DNA of 64,000 nt. Source: Actinomycetota bacterium (GTDB lineage Bacteria; Actinomycetota; Thermoleophilia; Gaiellales; Gaiellaceae). Position numbers and translations under genes: made by a program. Position 1 is the first letter of the stretch. Every line of letters begins with the position of its first letter. The notes below the pieces were generated by a model. The model worked only from the letters and a program-made list of their open reading frames with translations. It had not been told where the DNA came from and did no database searches. The stretch covers positions 210,333-274,332 of the forward strand of contig PLJC01000038.1 in assembly GCA_003139545.1 (NCBI GenBank). The letters run 5' to 3'. Below, one piece after another: positions 52,287 to 60,480 of this stretch.

Positions 52287-52880
52287 ATGAACCGGCAGCG
52301 GTGGCTCTCTCGGGTCGCGCTCGTCTTGCTCGCGCTCATTGCGGAGCTCCTGGGCCGTAGCCTCGCGCACCGCCTCGACGTCGGCAGGCACGTCGGGCCG
52401 ATGAGCTACAGGCACACGGACTATTACCCGTTCCTCCTTGCCGGGGTGAAGATCGGCGCTGCGCTCATGCTCGCTCGCGTGGTGTGGAGGTTCGCGAAGG
52501 CGCGCCGTCTCGCGTCGGCGCTCGGCCGGCCGCGCATGCGCGTCGAGCTCTCCGCGCGCCTGTGGCTCGCATCATTCCTCGCCACCTCGGCGATCTACCT
52601 CGTGCAGATGGATGCTGAGGGCAGGACGCATTGGTTCGCACCGTGGCTGCATACGTCGGCCCTGCCCGTCTTCGCTGTGCTCTCGGTTCTCGTGGCGCTG
52701 CTCCACCGCAGCGTCGAGCTGTGGCTGCACGACTACGAAGAGCTCGCCGCCCATGCCGTCGCGTGCATGCGCAAGCTCGACGTCGACGCGCCCGCACCGG
52801 TCGACTCACATGTCGCCGTCGCCCCGCGGCGGCTCTTCGGCCTCGCGTTCGAGTCGCGGCCGCCTCCTCTGTCTGCCTAA
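52287..52880 (+). CDS. Multi-pass membrane protein, unknown function
   Basis: 197 aa with about four hydrophobic helices: ALVLLALIAELLGRSLA, FLLAGVKIGAALMLARVVW, LWLASFLATSAIYLVQM and ALPVFAVLSVLVALLHRSVE. Polar residues include several His (RHTDYYPF, DAEGRTHWFAPWLHTS). Its final codons (52863-52873) form the 5' arm of a hairpin that covers the ribosome site of the next gene, so its translation should control that of the neighbour. Function unknown. Confidence 0.7.
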   Translation: MNRQRWLSRVALVLLALIAELLGRSLAHRLDVGRHVGPMSYRHTDYYPFLLAGVKIGAALMLARVVWRFAKARRLASALGRPRMRVELSARLWLASFLATSAIYLVQMDAEGRTHWFAPWLHTSALPVFAVLSVLVALLHRSVELWLHDYEELAAHAVACMRKLDVDAPAPVDSHVAVAPRRLFGLAFESRPPPLSA

Positions 52881-52904
52881 CCGCAGACCGTTCGACAGAG
52901 GAGG
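52863..52904 (+). promoter_or_regulatory. Hairpin masking the ribosome site of the next gene (translational coupling)
   Basis: CCTCCTCTGTC (52863-52873, last codons of the upstream gene) and GACAGAGGAGG (52894-52904) are a perfect 11-bp inverted repeat with a 20-nt loop. The 3' arm contains the AGAGGAGG ribosome site of the gene starting at 52911. Ribosomes ending at TAA 52878-52880 would melt the stem and free the site. Confidence 0.6.
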
Positions 52905-52910
52905 AATGCC

Positions 52911-53204
52911 ATGAGCGCGGATATCGCGCACGAACTGCACGGCGACAGGGAGAAGAAACGGGCTGCGACCGCGGCAACGTCGGCGCGCGTGCGCATCGTG
53001 CTCGCGCTAGGCCCCGCGACCGCGGCGGCCGGTGTTGTGTGGGCCTTCGTGCAGCCGTGGCGCCTGACGCTGCTGGACCCGCACGGGCAAGGCTTCTGGT
53101 GGCTGCTCGCTGAGCCGCCGCTCTACATCGTGCTCGTCGGCGTGCTCTTCCGGGTGCTCATCGCACGAGCGCTCGTCCAGGATATGGAGGACGCGGGGCG
53201 ATGA
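52911..53204 (+). CDS. Small two-helix membrane protein
   Basis: 97 aa. ATG 52911 follows a strong AGGAGG site held in a hairpin. A polar N-terminus (ADIAHELHGDREKKRA) is followed by helices ALGPATAAAGVVWAFVQPW and WWLLAEPPLYIVLVGVLFRV, with a charged end. No family recognised. It overlaps the next membrane gene as ATGA, so the two probably form a complex. Confidence 0.7.
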   Translation: MSADIAHELHGDREKKRAATAATSARVRIVLALGPATAAAGVVWAFVQPWRLTLLDPHGQGFWWLLAEPPLYIVLVGVLFRVLIARALVQDMEDAGR

Positions 53205-53800
53205 TCGTCGCCGGTATCGAGCCCAGGGCAGAGATGGTGCACTGGTGGTTTGCCACCGCCATCCTCGTCCTCGGCCTGCTGTTCCTCGCCGAGACGATCG
53301 TCGGGCCGGAGGTGTGGGCACGCCGGCCGTGGCGCCGCTACCTGTGGCCGGCGACGATGTTCCTTATCGGCCTGCTCCTGTGGCCGGTGATGGCGCTCTA
53401 CACGAACTCGATGATCCACATGGTCGCGCACGGGTCGTGGGCGCAGGTGCTCATGCTCAGCGGCGGCGCCGAGCTCGGCGTCGTGCGCGGAAAGCTGCAC
53501 TCGCGGTACTGGCGGCTCACTTCGGCGGGGGCGCTGTTCGTCTCCGGGACGGCGTTCCTCGTCCACGAGCAGAACGGCTGGTTCTTCGCCCGGGCGGCGT
53601 TCCTCCACCACGCGCTCGGTTGGACGCTGATCGTGGCCGCCGTCTTCCCGCTCGTGCAGGCGATCCGGCCGCGCTCCGTCGCTGCCGCGTCCGGGTTCGC
53701 GATGACGTTCTTCGTCGTCGCGGTGCTCCTGTACTGCGATCGCGACTCCGCCGCCATCCTCGGCCACTTCTCGCAGTTCGCGGGAGTGCCTCACCGATGA
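53201..53800 (+). CDS. Multi-pass membrane protein, His-rich, unknown function
   Basis: 199 aa with about six membrane helices (WWFATAILVLGLLFLAETIV, YLWPATMFLIGLLLWPVMAL, ALGWTLIVAAVFPLVQAI, AMTFFVVAVLLYC). His residues lie in or near helices (MVHWWFATA, SMIHMVAHGSW, FLHHALGWT, LGHFSQFAG), which would suit metal or haem binding. It overlaps the CopC-CopD gene downstream (ATGA) and the small membrane protein upstream, so a role in copper handling is plausible but inferred only from context. Confidence 0.7.
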   Translation: MIVAGIEPRAEMVHWWFATAILVLGLLFLAETIVGPEVWARRPWRRYLWPATMFLIGLLLWPVMALYTNSMIHMVAHGSWAQVLMLSGGAELGVVRGKLHSRYWRLTSAGALFVSGTAFLVHEQNGWFFARAAFLHHALGWTLIVAAVFPLVQAIRPRSVAAASGFAMTFFVVAVLLYCDRDSAAILGHFSQFAGVPHR

Positions 53801-55101
53801 AGCGCGCGCTGCTCGTCGTGGCGTTTGTCGCGCTCGTGGCGCCCGCGTCGGCGTTCGCGCACGCGTCGCTCCAGAAGGAATCGCCGAGCTTCAAGCAACG
53901 GCTTGCAGTGTCGCCGCGGCAGGTCGTGCTCCAGTTCGACCAGAGCGTCGACGCACTGCCGAAGGCGATCCAGGTGTTCACGCTGAAAGGCAAGAACATC
54001 GCCGGAACGCCGCGCGCGATCCCCGCGCAGCGCGAGATCGTCGCATCGCTTCCACGCCTGCCGAAAGGCCCGTACACGGTGCGCTGGCAGGCGCTCTCGA
54101 ACGACGGCCACATCGTCACAGGCGTGTACACGTTCGGCGTCCGCGTGGCGGCGCCGCCGGTGACGGACGCGGTCGGCGCACAAGGGCCGACGCGCACCGA
54201 GGACATCGTGCGTTGGCTCTACTTCGTCGGGCTCGCACTCGCGGTCGGCGGCATCGGTTTCCGGCTGCTGATCGTTCGCGGCCCGCTGTCGGCGCGCGCA
54301 CAGCGGCGGTTCTTCTGGGTGACGGGCATCGGGATCGTCACTGTCCTCGAGACCGGCATCACGTCCTTCCTCCTGCGGGGCGAGGACTTCCTGCAGCTGC
54401 CATTCTCGCGCTTCCTCTACGGCGATCTCTCGCCGCTCGCGAGCGGCACGCGCTTCGGGCAGACGTTCGTGATCATGGAGCTCGGGTTCGCGCTCGTCGC
54501 CGCGCTCATCTTCCTCGCGTGGCTGACCGACCGGAACGCGCTCCTGTGGGTCGCATTCGGGCTCGGGCTCGTCTTCATCTCGGGGCTCTCGCTCTCGGGC
54601 CACTCCGCTGCCGACGCCGGGCACTCGTGGCTCTCGGAGCTCGCCGATTGGGTGCACCTCACCGCGGCGACGCTGTGGGTCGGCGGCCTCGTGCAGCTCG
54701 CCGTCGTCGTCTGGCCGACGTCGCCCGAGCTCCGCGCGACCGCATTCCGTCGCTTCTCGCGGCTCGCAACGGTGCTCGTCGCGCTGCTGCTCGCTGCAGG
54801 GACGTATCTCAGCATCCTGCGGCTCCCGCACGTGCACGACCTGTGGACGACGGGGTACGGCCACGTGCTCCTCGTCAAGCTCGGGCTCGTCGCGCTCGCG
54901 CTCACGTGGGGGGCTGCGCATCACTTCATCGCCGTGCCGCGCATCGAGCGCCCCGGCGTGACGGGCACGCTGGCGCGGACGCTCATCGGCGAGAGCGCGG
55001 TCGCGATGGCCGTGCTCCTCGCGGCGGCGATCCTCACCGACTCGAAGCCGCCGCCTCAGCCGCTCCCGAAGGCGCCGGTCGCTGCCGTGTCGCAGCGTTG
55101 A
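53797..55101 (+). CDS. CopC-CopD fusion protein (copper uptake/resistance)
   Basis: 434 aa. The signal peptide (LLVVAFVALVAPASAFA) would be cut just before His, giving the mature N-terminus HASLQKESPSF typical of CopC, where the N-terminal His binds Cu(II). A second copper site is likely at SNDGHIVTGVYTFGV (the DGH motif). After the CopC domain (to about residue 120) come eight membrane helices of a CopD domain, with WVHLTAATLWVGGLVQLAVV and GHVLLVKLGLVALAL. It should capture periplasm-side copper and move it across the membrane. It overlaps the next gene as TTGA. Confidence 0.92.
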   Translation: MKRALLVVAFVALVAPASAFAHASLQKESPSFKQRLAVSPRQVVLQFDQSVDALPKAIQVFTLKGKNIAGTPRAIPAQREIVASLPRLPKGPYTVRWQALSNDGHIVTGVYTFGVRVAAPPVTDAVGAQGPTRTEDIVRWLYFVGLALAVGGIGFRLLIVRGPLSARAQRRFFWVTGIGIVTVLETGITSFLLRGEDFLQLPFSRFLYGDLSPLASGTRFGQTFVIMELGFALVAALIFLAWLTDRNALLWVAFGLGLVFISGLSLSGHSAADAGHSWLSELADWVHLTAATLWVGGLVQLAVVVWPTSPELRATAFRRFSRLATVLVALLLAAGTYLSILRLPHVHDLWTTGYGHVLLVKLGLVALALTWGAAHHFIAVPRIERPGVTGTLARTLIGESAVAMAVLLAAAILTDSKPPPQPLPKAPVAAVSQR

Positions 55102-56402
55102 CGGGACTCACGCGGGCGGAGTTCCTCGCCCGCAGCGCGGCCTTCGCGCTCGCACCGTCGGTTCAGGTGCCGCCGCGCTTCATCTCGCGGCCGGACCTCG
55201 ATCCGCCGCCGGTCACGATCCTGCACGCAGCATCCGGCACGGCGCCCGGCCACCTGTTCCTCGCACCATCGTCGGGACCGGGCCAGCGTGGCCCTCTCAT
55301 CCTCGACAACGCGGGCCGGCCGGTGTGGTGCAAGCCGACGGGACTTCCGGCGATGAACTTCCGCGCGCAGACGCTGCACGGCGAGCCCGTGCTCACGTGG
55401 TGGCAGGCGCTGGCGGGCGGCCTCGGTCACGGTGTACACGTCGTCGCCGACGCGTCCTATCGCGAGCTCGCGCGCTTCCCGGCCGGGAACGGCCTGCCGT
55501 CCGACCTGCACGAGCTGCTGCTCACCGATCGAGGCACAGCGCTCGTGACGAGCTTCGAGATCCGGCATCGCGGCGCCCGCGGGCTGACCATGGGCGGCGT
55601 CGTGCAGGAGCTCGAGGTGCCGAGTGCGCGTGTGCTCTTCGAGTGGCGCAGCCTCGACCACGTTCCCGTCGGCGAGTCGCACGCGCCGGTCGGTTATCCG
55701 TGGGACTACTTCCACGTCAACTCCGTCGACGTCGACGCGGACGGGCACCTGATCGTCTCCGCGCGCAACACGTGGGCCGTGTACAAGGTGCACCGGCGCA
55801 CGGGAGCGGTGCTGTGGCGGCTCGGCGGCAAGCGGAGCGACTTCGCGCTCGGTCCCGGCGCACGCTTCGCGTTGCAGCACGATGCACGCAGCCACGAGGG
55901 CGGGCGCGTCCTCTCGATCTTCGACAACGGCGTGTCACGCTCGCGTGGGATCGTCCTCGGGCTGGACACGAAGCGCATGCGCGCATCGCTCCAGCACGAG
56001 TACGTCCACCGACCCGCGCTGCACGCACACAAGCTCGGCAGCGTGCAGCTGCTCGGGAACGGCGACGTCCTCGTCGGCTGGGGAACGGATCCGCACTTCA
56101 CGGAATTCGCGGAAGGCGGCGCCGTGAAGCTCGACGCGACGCTGCCGCACGGCGGCGAGAACTACCGCACGCTCCGCTTTCCGTGGCGAGGGCGTCCACG
56201 CGATCAGCCGGTCGCAGTCCGGCGCGGCCCGACCGTGTATGCGAGCTGGAACGGCGCCACGGACGTCGCCGCCTGGAAGATCGAGCCGGGCGGCTCCGCC
56301 GTCGCTCGCACCGGCTTCGAGACCGCGCTGCCTCTGCGGGCGGGGACGGTCGTCGCGCTCGACGCTCGCGGGCGGGCTCTCGGGAGATACCGTCTCCCGT
56401 GA
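55098..56402 (+). CDS. Secreted arylsulfotransferase-like (ASST) beta-propeller protein
   Basis: 434 aa from TTG 55098. The N-terminus TRAEFLARSAAFALAPS looks like a Tat signal, but the twin Arg is Arg-Ala. The body has repeats found in bacterial ASST-type proteins: LFLAPSSGPGQRGPLILDNA, NFRAQTLHGEPVLTWWQ, YFHVNSVDVDADGHLIVSAR, WAVYKVHRRTGAVLWRLGGK, FALQHDARSHEGGRVLSIFD and LGNGDVLVGWGTDPHFTEF. ASST enzymes move sulfate between phenols through a His; His residues in HVNSVD and LQHDAR are candidates. Actual sulfotransfer is unproven. Confidence 0.82.
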   Translation: MTGLTRAEFLARSAAFALAPSVQVPPRFISRPDLDPPPVTILHAASGTAPGHLFLAPSSGPGQRGPLILDNAGRPVWCKPTGLPAMNFRAQTLHGEPVLTWWQALAGGLGHGVHVVADASYRELARFPAGNGLPSDLHELLLTDRGTALVTSFEIRHRGARGLTMGGVVQELEVPSARVLFEWRSLDHVPVGESHAPVGYPWDYFHVNSVDVDADGHLIVSARNTWAVYKVHRRTGAVLWRLGGKRSDFALGPGARFALQHDARSHEGGRVLSIFDNGVSRSRGIVLGLDTKRMRASLQHEYVHRPALHAHKLGSVQLLGNGDVLVGWGTDPHFTEFAEGGAVKLDATLPHGGENYRTLRFPWRGRPRDQPVAVRRGPTVYASWNGATDVAAWKIEPGGSAVARTGFETALPLRAGTVVALDARGRALGRYRLP

Positions 56403-57265
56403 TGCTCGTGCTCAGCCGCGCCGAGGTGGAGGAGCTGCTCGATCTCGACGCGCTCCCGGACGCGCTCGCACGCGCCCACGTGGATCTCTCGTCGGGCGCG
56501 GCGTCGATGCCCGCGCGCATCGCCGCCTTCGCCGGCGACGCCGGGCTGCTCGGCGCGATGCCGGCCTACCTGCCGTCGGCGGGGCTCGGCTGCAAGCTCG
56601 TCAGCCTCTTTCCGGGGAACGTCGACCGGCCGACCCACCAGGCGGAGATCGTCATCTTCGACCCGGAGAACGGGACGCCCGTTGCCGTCATGGACGGGAC
56701 GTACATCACCGCGATGCGCACGGCGGCCGCGGCCGCGCTCTCCGCGCGCCTGCTCGCCCGGCCGGATGCCCGCGTGCTCGCGATCCTCGGCACCGGCGTG
56801 CAGTCGCGCGCGGCGCAGGAGATGTTCCCCCGTGTGCACGACTTCGCCGAGGTCCGGGTCGCGGGCCGCGGTGAGTACGAGGATGCCGTTCGCGGCGCGG
56901 ACGTGGTCCACGCCGCGACGCACTCGCCCGAGTCGGTAGTGCTGCTCGACTGGGTGAGCCCGGGGACGCACGTGAGCTCGGTCGGCTACAACGCGCCCGG
57001 GTCGGAGCTCGATCCCGCACTCGTCGCTGCCGCAACGCTCTTCATCGAGTACCGCGACTCGTCGTTCGCGCCGCCGCCGAGCGGTGCGCCCGAGCTCGCC
57101 GGCATCGATCCCGCGTCGGTGGCGGAGCTCGGAGAAGTCGTCGCGGGCATGCGCCCCGGCCGGACGAGCACGGAGGAGATCACGCTGTACAAGTCGGTCG
57201 GCGTCGCGGTGCAGGATCTCGCCGCCGCCGCGCTCGTGCTCGCTGCGGCCGAGGCGCGCACGTGA
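56402..57265 (+). CDS. Ornithine cyclodeaminase / mu-crystallin family protein
   Basis: 287 aa. The ATG overlaps the previous stop (TGATG). Family features are the substrate Lys in LGCKLVSLFPGN, the segment VAVMDGTYITAMRTAAAAAL, the NAD-binding ILGTGVQSRAAQEMF, and ASVAELGEVVAGMRPGRTS with the C-terminal LYKSVGVAVQDLAAAALVL. Members include ornithine cyclodeaminase, alanine dehydrogenase and ketimine reductases. It is shorter than usual (about 310-330), with a reduced stretch around the Rossmann fold. The substrate is unknown. Confidence 0.88.
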   Translation: MLVLSRAEVEELLDLDALPDALARAHVDLSSGAASMPARIAAFAGDAGLLGAMPAYLPSAGLGCKLVSLFPGNVDRPTHQAEIVIFDPENGTPVAVMDGTYITAMRTAAAAALSARLLARPDARVLAILGTGVQSRAAQEMFPRVHDFAEVRVAGRGEYEDAVRGADVVHAATHSPESVVLLDWVSPGTHVSSVGYNAPGSELDPALVAAATLFIEYRDSSFAPPPSGAPELAGIDPASVAELGEVVAGMRPGRTSTEEITLYKSVGVAVQDLAAAALVLAAAEART

Positions 57266-58332
57266 GCGACTTCAGTCCTGGTCTCGCCGGCGTCGTCGCG
57301 TTCGAGACGGAGATCGCCGAGCCCGACCGAGAGGGCGGGTCGCTCCGCTATCGCGGCGTCGACATCGAGGAGCTCGTCGGCAGGGTGCCGTTCGAGAACG
57401 TCTGGGGACTGTTGGTGGACGAGGCGCTCGAGCCGGGGCTGCCGGCGGCCTACTGCGAGCTCGAGGTGCGCACCGGCGGTCACATGTCCGATCTGCAGTC
57501 GATGCTCGCGATCCTCAGCGGCAAGTGGAAGCTCGGGCAGCTGATCGACATCGGCGACGAGCAGGCGAAGGAGGACCTGCGCCGCCTCTCCGCCGCCGCG
57601 CTCTCGATCGTCGCGCAGTCGGCGCGCGGCGCCGACCTGCCGCCCGTGCCGGAGGAGACGGTGCTCGCCGGCCGCACCGCAGCGGAGCGCTTCCTCCTCG
57701 CGTGGCGCGGCGAGGTGGACGAGAAGGCCGCGAAGGCGATCGACACGTACTGGATCTGCACCGCGGAGCACGGCCTGAACGCATCCACGTTCACGGCGCG
57801 GACGGTCGCGTCCACCGGCGCGGATTGCGGCGCAGCACTCTCCGCAGCCGTCGGCGCGCTCTCCGGCCCGCTGCACGGCGGTGCGCCCGCGCGCGTGCTG
57901 CCGATGCTCGACGCGGTCGCCGCGAGCGGCGATGCGGAGAAGTGGGTGAACGATGCGCTCGGCCGCGGCCAACGCATCATGGGCTTCGGACACCGTGTAT
58001 ATCGCGCCGAGGACCCGCGCTCGCGCCTGCTGAAGCGCACCGCGAAGGAGCTCGGCTCACCGCGCGTCGCGGTCGCCGAGGAGCTCGAACAGGTCGCGCA
58101 CGAGGCGATCGCGAAGAAGCACCCCGACCACTCGTGGACGAACGTCGAGTACTGGTCGGCGATCGTGCTCGACGTCGCCGACGTTCCGCCCAATCTCGCG
58201 CCGGCGATGTTCGCGTGCTCGCGCACGGCAGGCTGGTCCGCGCACGTGCTCGAGCAGAAGCGCCTCGGCGTGCTCATTCGGCCGAGCGCGCGCTACGTCG
58301 GCCCAGCCCCGCGATCTCTCCAACAGGTGTGA
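57262..58332 (+). CDS. Citrate synthase (CitA/type-2 like)
   Basis: 356 aa from GTG 57262 (GTGA overlap). Condenses oxaloacetate and acetyl-CoA. Catalytic His205 (LSGPLHGGAPARVLPM) and His244 (IMGFGHRVYRAEDPRS) are present. The third catalytic residue, Asp in most enzymes (NVDFYSG), is Glu296 here (SWTNVEYWSA), a variant I associate with actinobacterial CitA-type enzymes. CSRTAGWSAHVLEQKRLG, RPSARYVGP and CTAEHGLNASTFTAR fit the family. Whether it is the main TCA enzyme or a 2-methylcitrate synthase is open; no prp genes are near. Confidence 0.92.
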   Translation: MSDFSPGLAGVVAFETEIAEPDREGGSLRYRGVDIEELVGRVPFENVWGLLVDEALEPGLPAAYCELEVRTGGHMSDLQSMLAILSGKWKLGQLIDIGDEQAKEDLRRLSAAALSIVAQSARGADLPPVPEETVLAGRTAAERFLLAWRGEVDEKAAKAIDTYWICTAEHGLNASTFTARTVASTGADCGAALSAAVGALSGPLHGGAPARVLPMLDAVAASGDAEKWVNDALGRGQRIMGFGHRVYRAEDPRSRLLKRTAKELGSPRVAVAEELEQVAHEAIAKKHPDHSWTNVEYWSAIVLDVADVPPNLAPAMFACSRTAGWSAHVLEQKRLGVLIRPSARYVGPAPRSLQQV

Positions 58333-59483
58333 TCGACCCGCGCGATTACCGGGATCGCTTCCCGATCCTGGGCGACTGCATCTACCTCATCAACCACTCG
58401 CTCGCCGCCATGCCCGCGGCCGCCGAGGATCGCCTGCTCGAGTACGCGCGCATGTGGCGCGAGCGCGGTATCCGCTCGTGGGGCGAGGGCTGGTGGGACA
58501 TGCCGATGACGGTCGGCGACCAGATTGGCCGCATCGTCGGCGGGCCGTCCGGCTCGGTGGTCATGCACCAGAACGTCACCGTCGCCGAGATGGTCGTCAT
58601 CTCCTGCTTCCGCAACCCGGGCCGGCGGAACCGCGTCGTGTACGAAGAGGCGAACTTCCCGTCGGTGCGCTACCTGTACCAGGCGCAGCCGGAGCTCGAG
58701 GTCGTCGCCGTGGAGGACGACCGCGCCATCGTCGAGGCGATCGACGAGCGGACGCTGCTCGTGCCGATCAGTCACGTGCTGTTCAAGAACGGCGAGATCC
58801 AGGACGTCGCGCCGATCATCCGGCGTGCGCACGAGGTTGGCGCATACGTCGTGCTCGACGCGTATCAGTCCGCGGGCGTCGTTCCCTTCGACGTCACCGA
58901 GCTCGGCGTCGACTTCGCGACGGGCGGAAGCGTGAAGTGGCTGTGCGGCGGCCCCGGCGCCGGCTGGCTGTACGTCCGGCCCGACCTCGCCGAGCGGCTC
59001 GAGCCGACGTTCGTCGGCTGGCAAGGGCATGCGCGGCCGTTCGCTTTCGAGCCGGAGCTCGAGTACGCGGACGGCTCGGCGCGGTTCCTCACCGGCACGC
59101 CGAACGTGCCGGCGCTGTACGCCGCCACCGCCGGCTACGACGTCATCGAGGAGGTCGGCGTCGACCGCATCCGCGAGCGCTCGCTCGCGCTCACGTCCCT
59201 ACTCATCGAGCTGCTCGACGAGGCCGGCCTCGAGGTGGCGAGCCCGCGAACGCCGGAGCGGCGCGGCGGCACCGTGACCGTCCGGACGCCCGACCACGCC
59301 GCCGTCCATCGCGAGCTCGGAGAGCGGGGGATCATCTGCGACTTCCGGCCGGACGCGGGCGTGCGCCTCGGCCCGCACTTCTACAACACCGAGGACGAGC
59401 TCCGGCAGACGGTGGCGGAGCTGGCCGACATCGTCGAGAGCGGCGCCTATGCGCGCCACGCCGGAGCGGCCGCGCGCTTCTAA
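58329..59483 (+). CDS. Class V aminotransferase, kynureninase-like
   Basis: 384 aa from GTG 58329 (GTGA overlap with citrate synthase). A PLP enzyme: substrate/PLP region YLINHSLAAMP, VVMHQNVTVAEMVVIS, Asp in VVLDAYQSAGVVPFDV, and PLP Lys in GGSVKWLCGGPGAGWLYVRP, which is close to the kynureninase motif with GGPG. RTPDHAAVHRELGERGIICD and DAGVRLGPHFYNTEDEL in the small domain also resemble kynureninase. It could cleave kynurenine to anthranilate and alanine, but no other kynurenine-pathway gene is present. Confidence 0.85.
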   Translation: MIDPRDYRDRFPILGDCIYLINHSLAAMPAAAEDRLLEYARMWRERGIRSWGEGWWDMPMTVGDQIGRIVGGPSGSVVMHQNVTVAEMVVISCFRNPGRRNRVVYEEANFPSVRYLYQAQPELEVVAVEDDRAIVEAIDERTLLVPISHVLFKNGEIQDVAPIIRRAHEVGAYVVLDAYQSAGVVPFDVTELGVDFATGGSVKWLCGGPGAGWLYVRPDLAERLEPTFVGWQGHARPFAFEPELEYADGSARFLTGTPNVPALYAATAGYDVIEEVGVDRIRERSLALTSLLIELLDEAGLEVASPRTPERRGGTVTVRTPDHAAVHRELGERGIICDFRPDAGVRLGPHFYNTEDELRQTVAELADIVESGAYARHAGAAARF

Positions 59484-59520
59484 AGAAAGTTTCTCGCCCG
59501 TCCGATGCTCTATCCACAGG

Positions 59521-60480
59521 ATGGGTCGGTTTTTGGGGGTCTTCTTCGCTGTGGCGGTGGCTACGCTCGCGCTTTCGAGCGTCGCGTCCGCGGCGCAGCT
59601 CATCGATCGCGACGCGGTCGGCCTCCGGCTGTCGGTGAACGCCAAAGGCGAGGCGCTCCTCAGCTACCGGAAAGGGGGCCTGCTCAAGCACGTGCTCGTG
59701 TGGGGCGCGATCAACGCACTGCCGCCGACGGCGGACGCCGAGCAGGTGAAGTTCAGCGTCGACTACGCCGGCGGCTGGGGGAAGTACCGCACCCTGTACT
59801 GGAAGCACTTCAAGAACGTCTGTGGGACATACGACGGGCCGGCGCTCCCGAACGTCATCGCGGCATGCACGGCGCCGGACGGGACGTACTGGGCGGCGCA
59901 GCAGTGGCCGCAGCCGCTTCCTGACCTCGGCTTCACGCCGTGGCTCTCGACGCAGAGCCAGCAATGGCTGGAGGTTTCCCATTGGAGTGGGCCGGTGGCG
60001 CAGCTCGAGACCGGGATGCACTGGGTGTACGACGGTCGGTTCCAGAGCATCTTCGGCCGCTACACCTACAACGGTCAGCCGGTGTACGGCTTCGGGACGA
60101 CGCGGGTCGGCGCGCCGACCGACGGCTTCGGCCGGCTCGTCTACCTCGACACGTACAACTCGGTGTACGGCCCCGGCTGGCGCCGCGAGAACTCGTTCGT
60201 CGCGCATAACCCGAGTGGCGTGTTCTGTTACGGCTTCTATCCGTTCGATCCGACGAAGGGCGGTTATCACTATCCGCCCGGCCAGACCGCCAAGCGCGGG
60301 CCCGGCATCGGTGAGCAGTACCGATTGTTCGCGGAAGGCCCCGGCGTGACGCCGGACGTCGCAACCATCGTGCAGCCCCTCCACCCGTTCGACGGGCGGA
60401 GTCTGGCGGACGTCCAGCAGGAGCAGCAGTCTGCCTCGCTCATCACGACTTGGGGCGACAAGAGCTGCCGGACTAGCTGA
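59521..60480 (+). CDS. Secreted protein, unknown function
   Basis: 319 aa from ATG 59521, with a signal peptide (FLGVFFAVAVATLALSSVAS, then AAQ). The mature part is rich in Trp, Tyr and Gly with beta character (LRLSVNAKGEALLSYRKGG, GKYRTLYWKHFKNVCGTYDG, YWAAQQWPQPLPDLGFTPWL, FGRYTYNGQPVYGFGTTRVG). Cys residues in NVCGTYDG, IAACTAPDG, GVFCYGF and KSCRTS could form two disulfides. No catalytic motif recognised. It overlaps the convergent DUF72 gene by 8 bp. Confidence 0.75.
   Translation: MGRFLGVFFAVAVATLALSSVASAAQLIDRDAVGLRLSVNAKGEALLSYRKGGLLKHVLVWGAINALPPTADAEQVKFSVDYAGGWGKYRTLYWKHFKNVCGTYDGPALPNVIAACTAPDGTYWAAQQWPQPLPDLGFTPWLSTQSQQWLEVSHWSGPVAQLETGMHWVYDGRFQSIFGRYTYNGQPVYGFGTTRVGAPTDGFGRLVYLDTYNSVYGPGWRRENSFVAHNPSGVFCYGFYPFDPTKGGYHYPPGQTAKRGPGIGEQYRLFAEGPGVTPDVATIVQPLHPFDGRSLADVQQEQQSASLITTWGDKSCRTS

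Noticed and set aside
50740..52290. A 516-residue open frame parallel to the gene at 50717
   Set aside because: It is Arg/Ala-rich throughout with no motif, and the codon third-position pattern favours the 50717 frame; a shadow of high-GC coding DNA.
59484..59495. AGAAAGTTTCT palindrome after the kynureninase-like gene as a terminator
   Set aside because: Only a 5-bp AT stem with a 1-nt loop and no T run; it would not form a stable hairpin.
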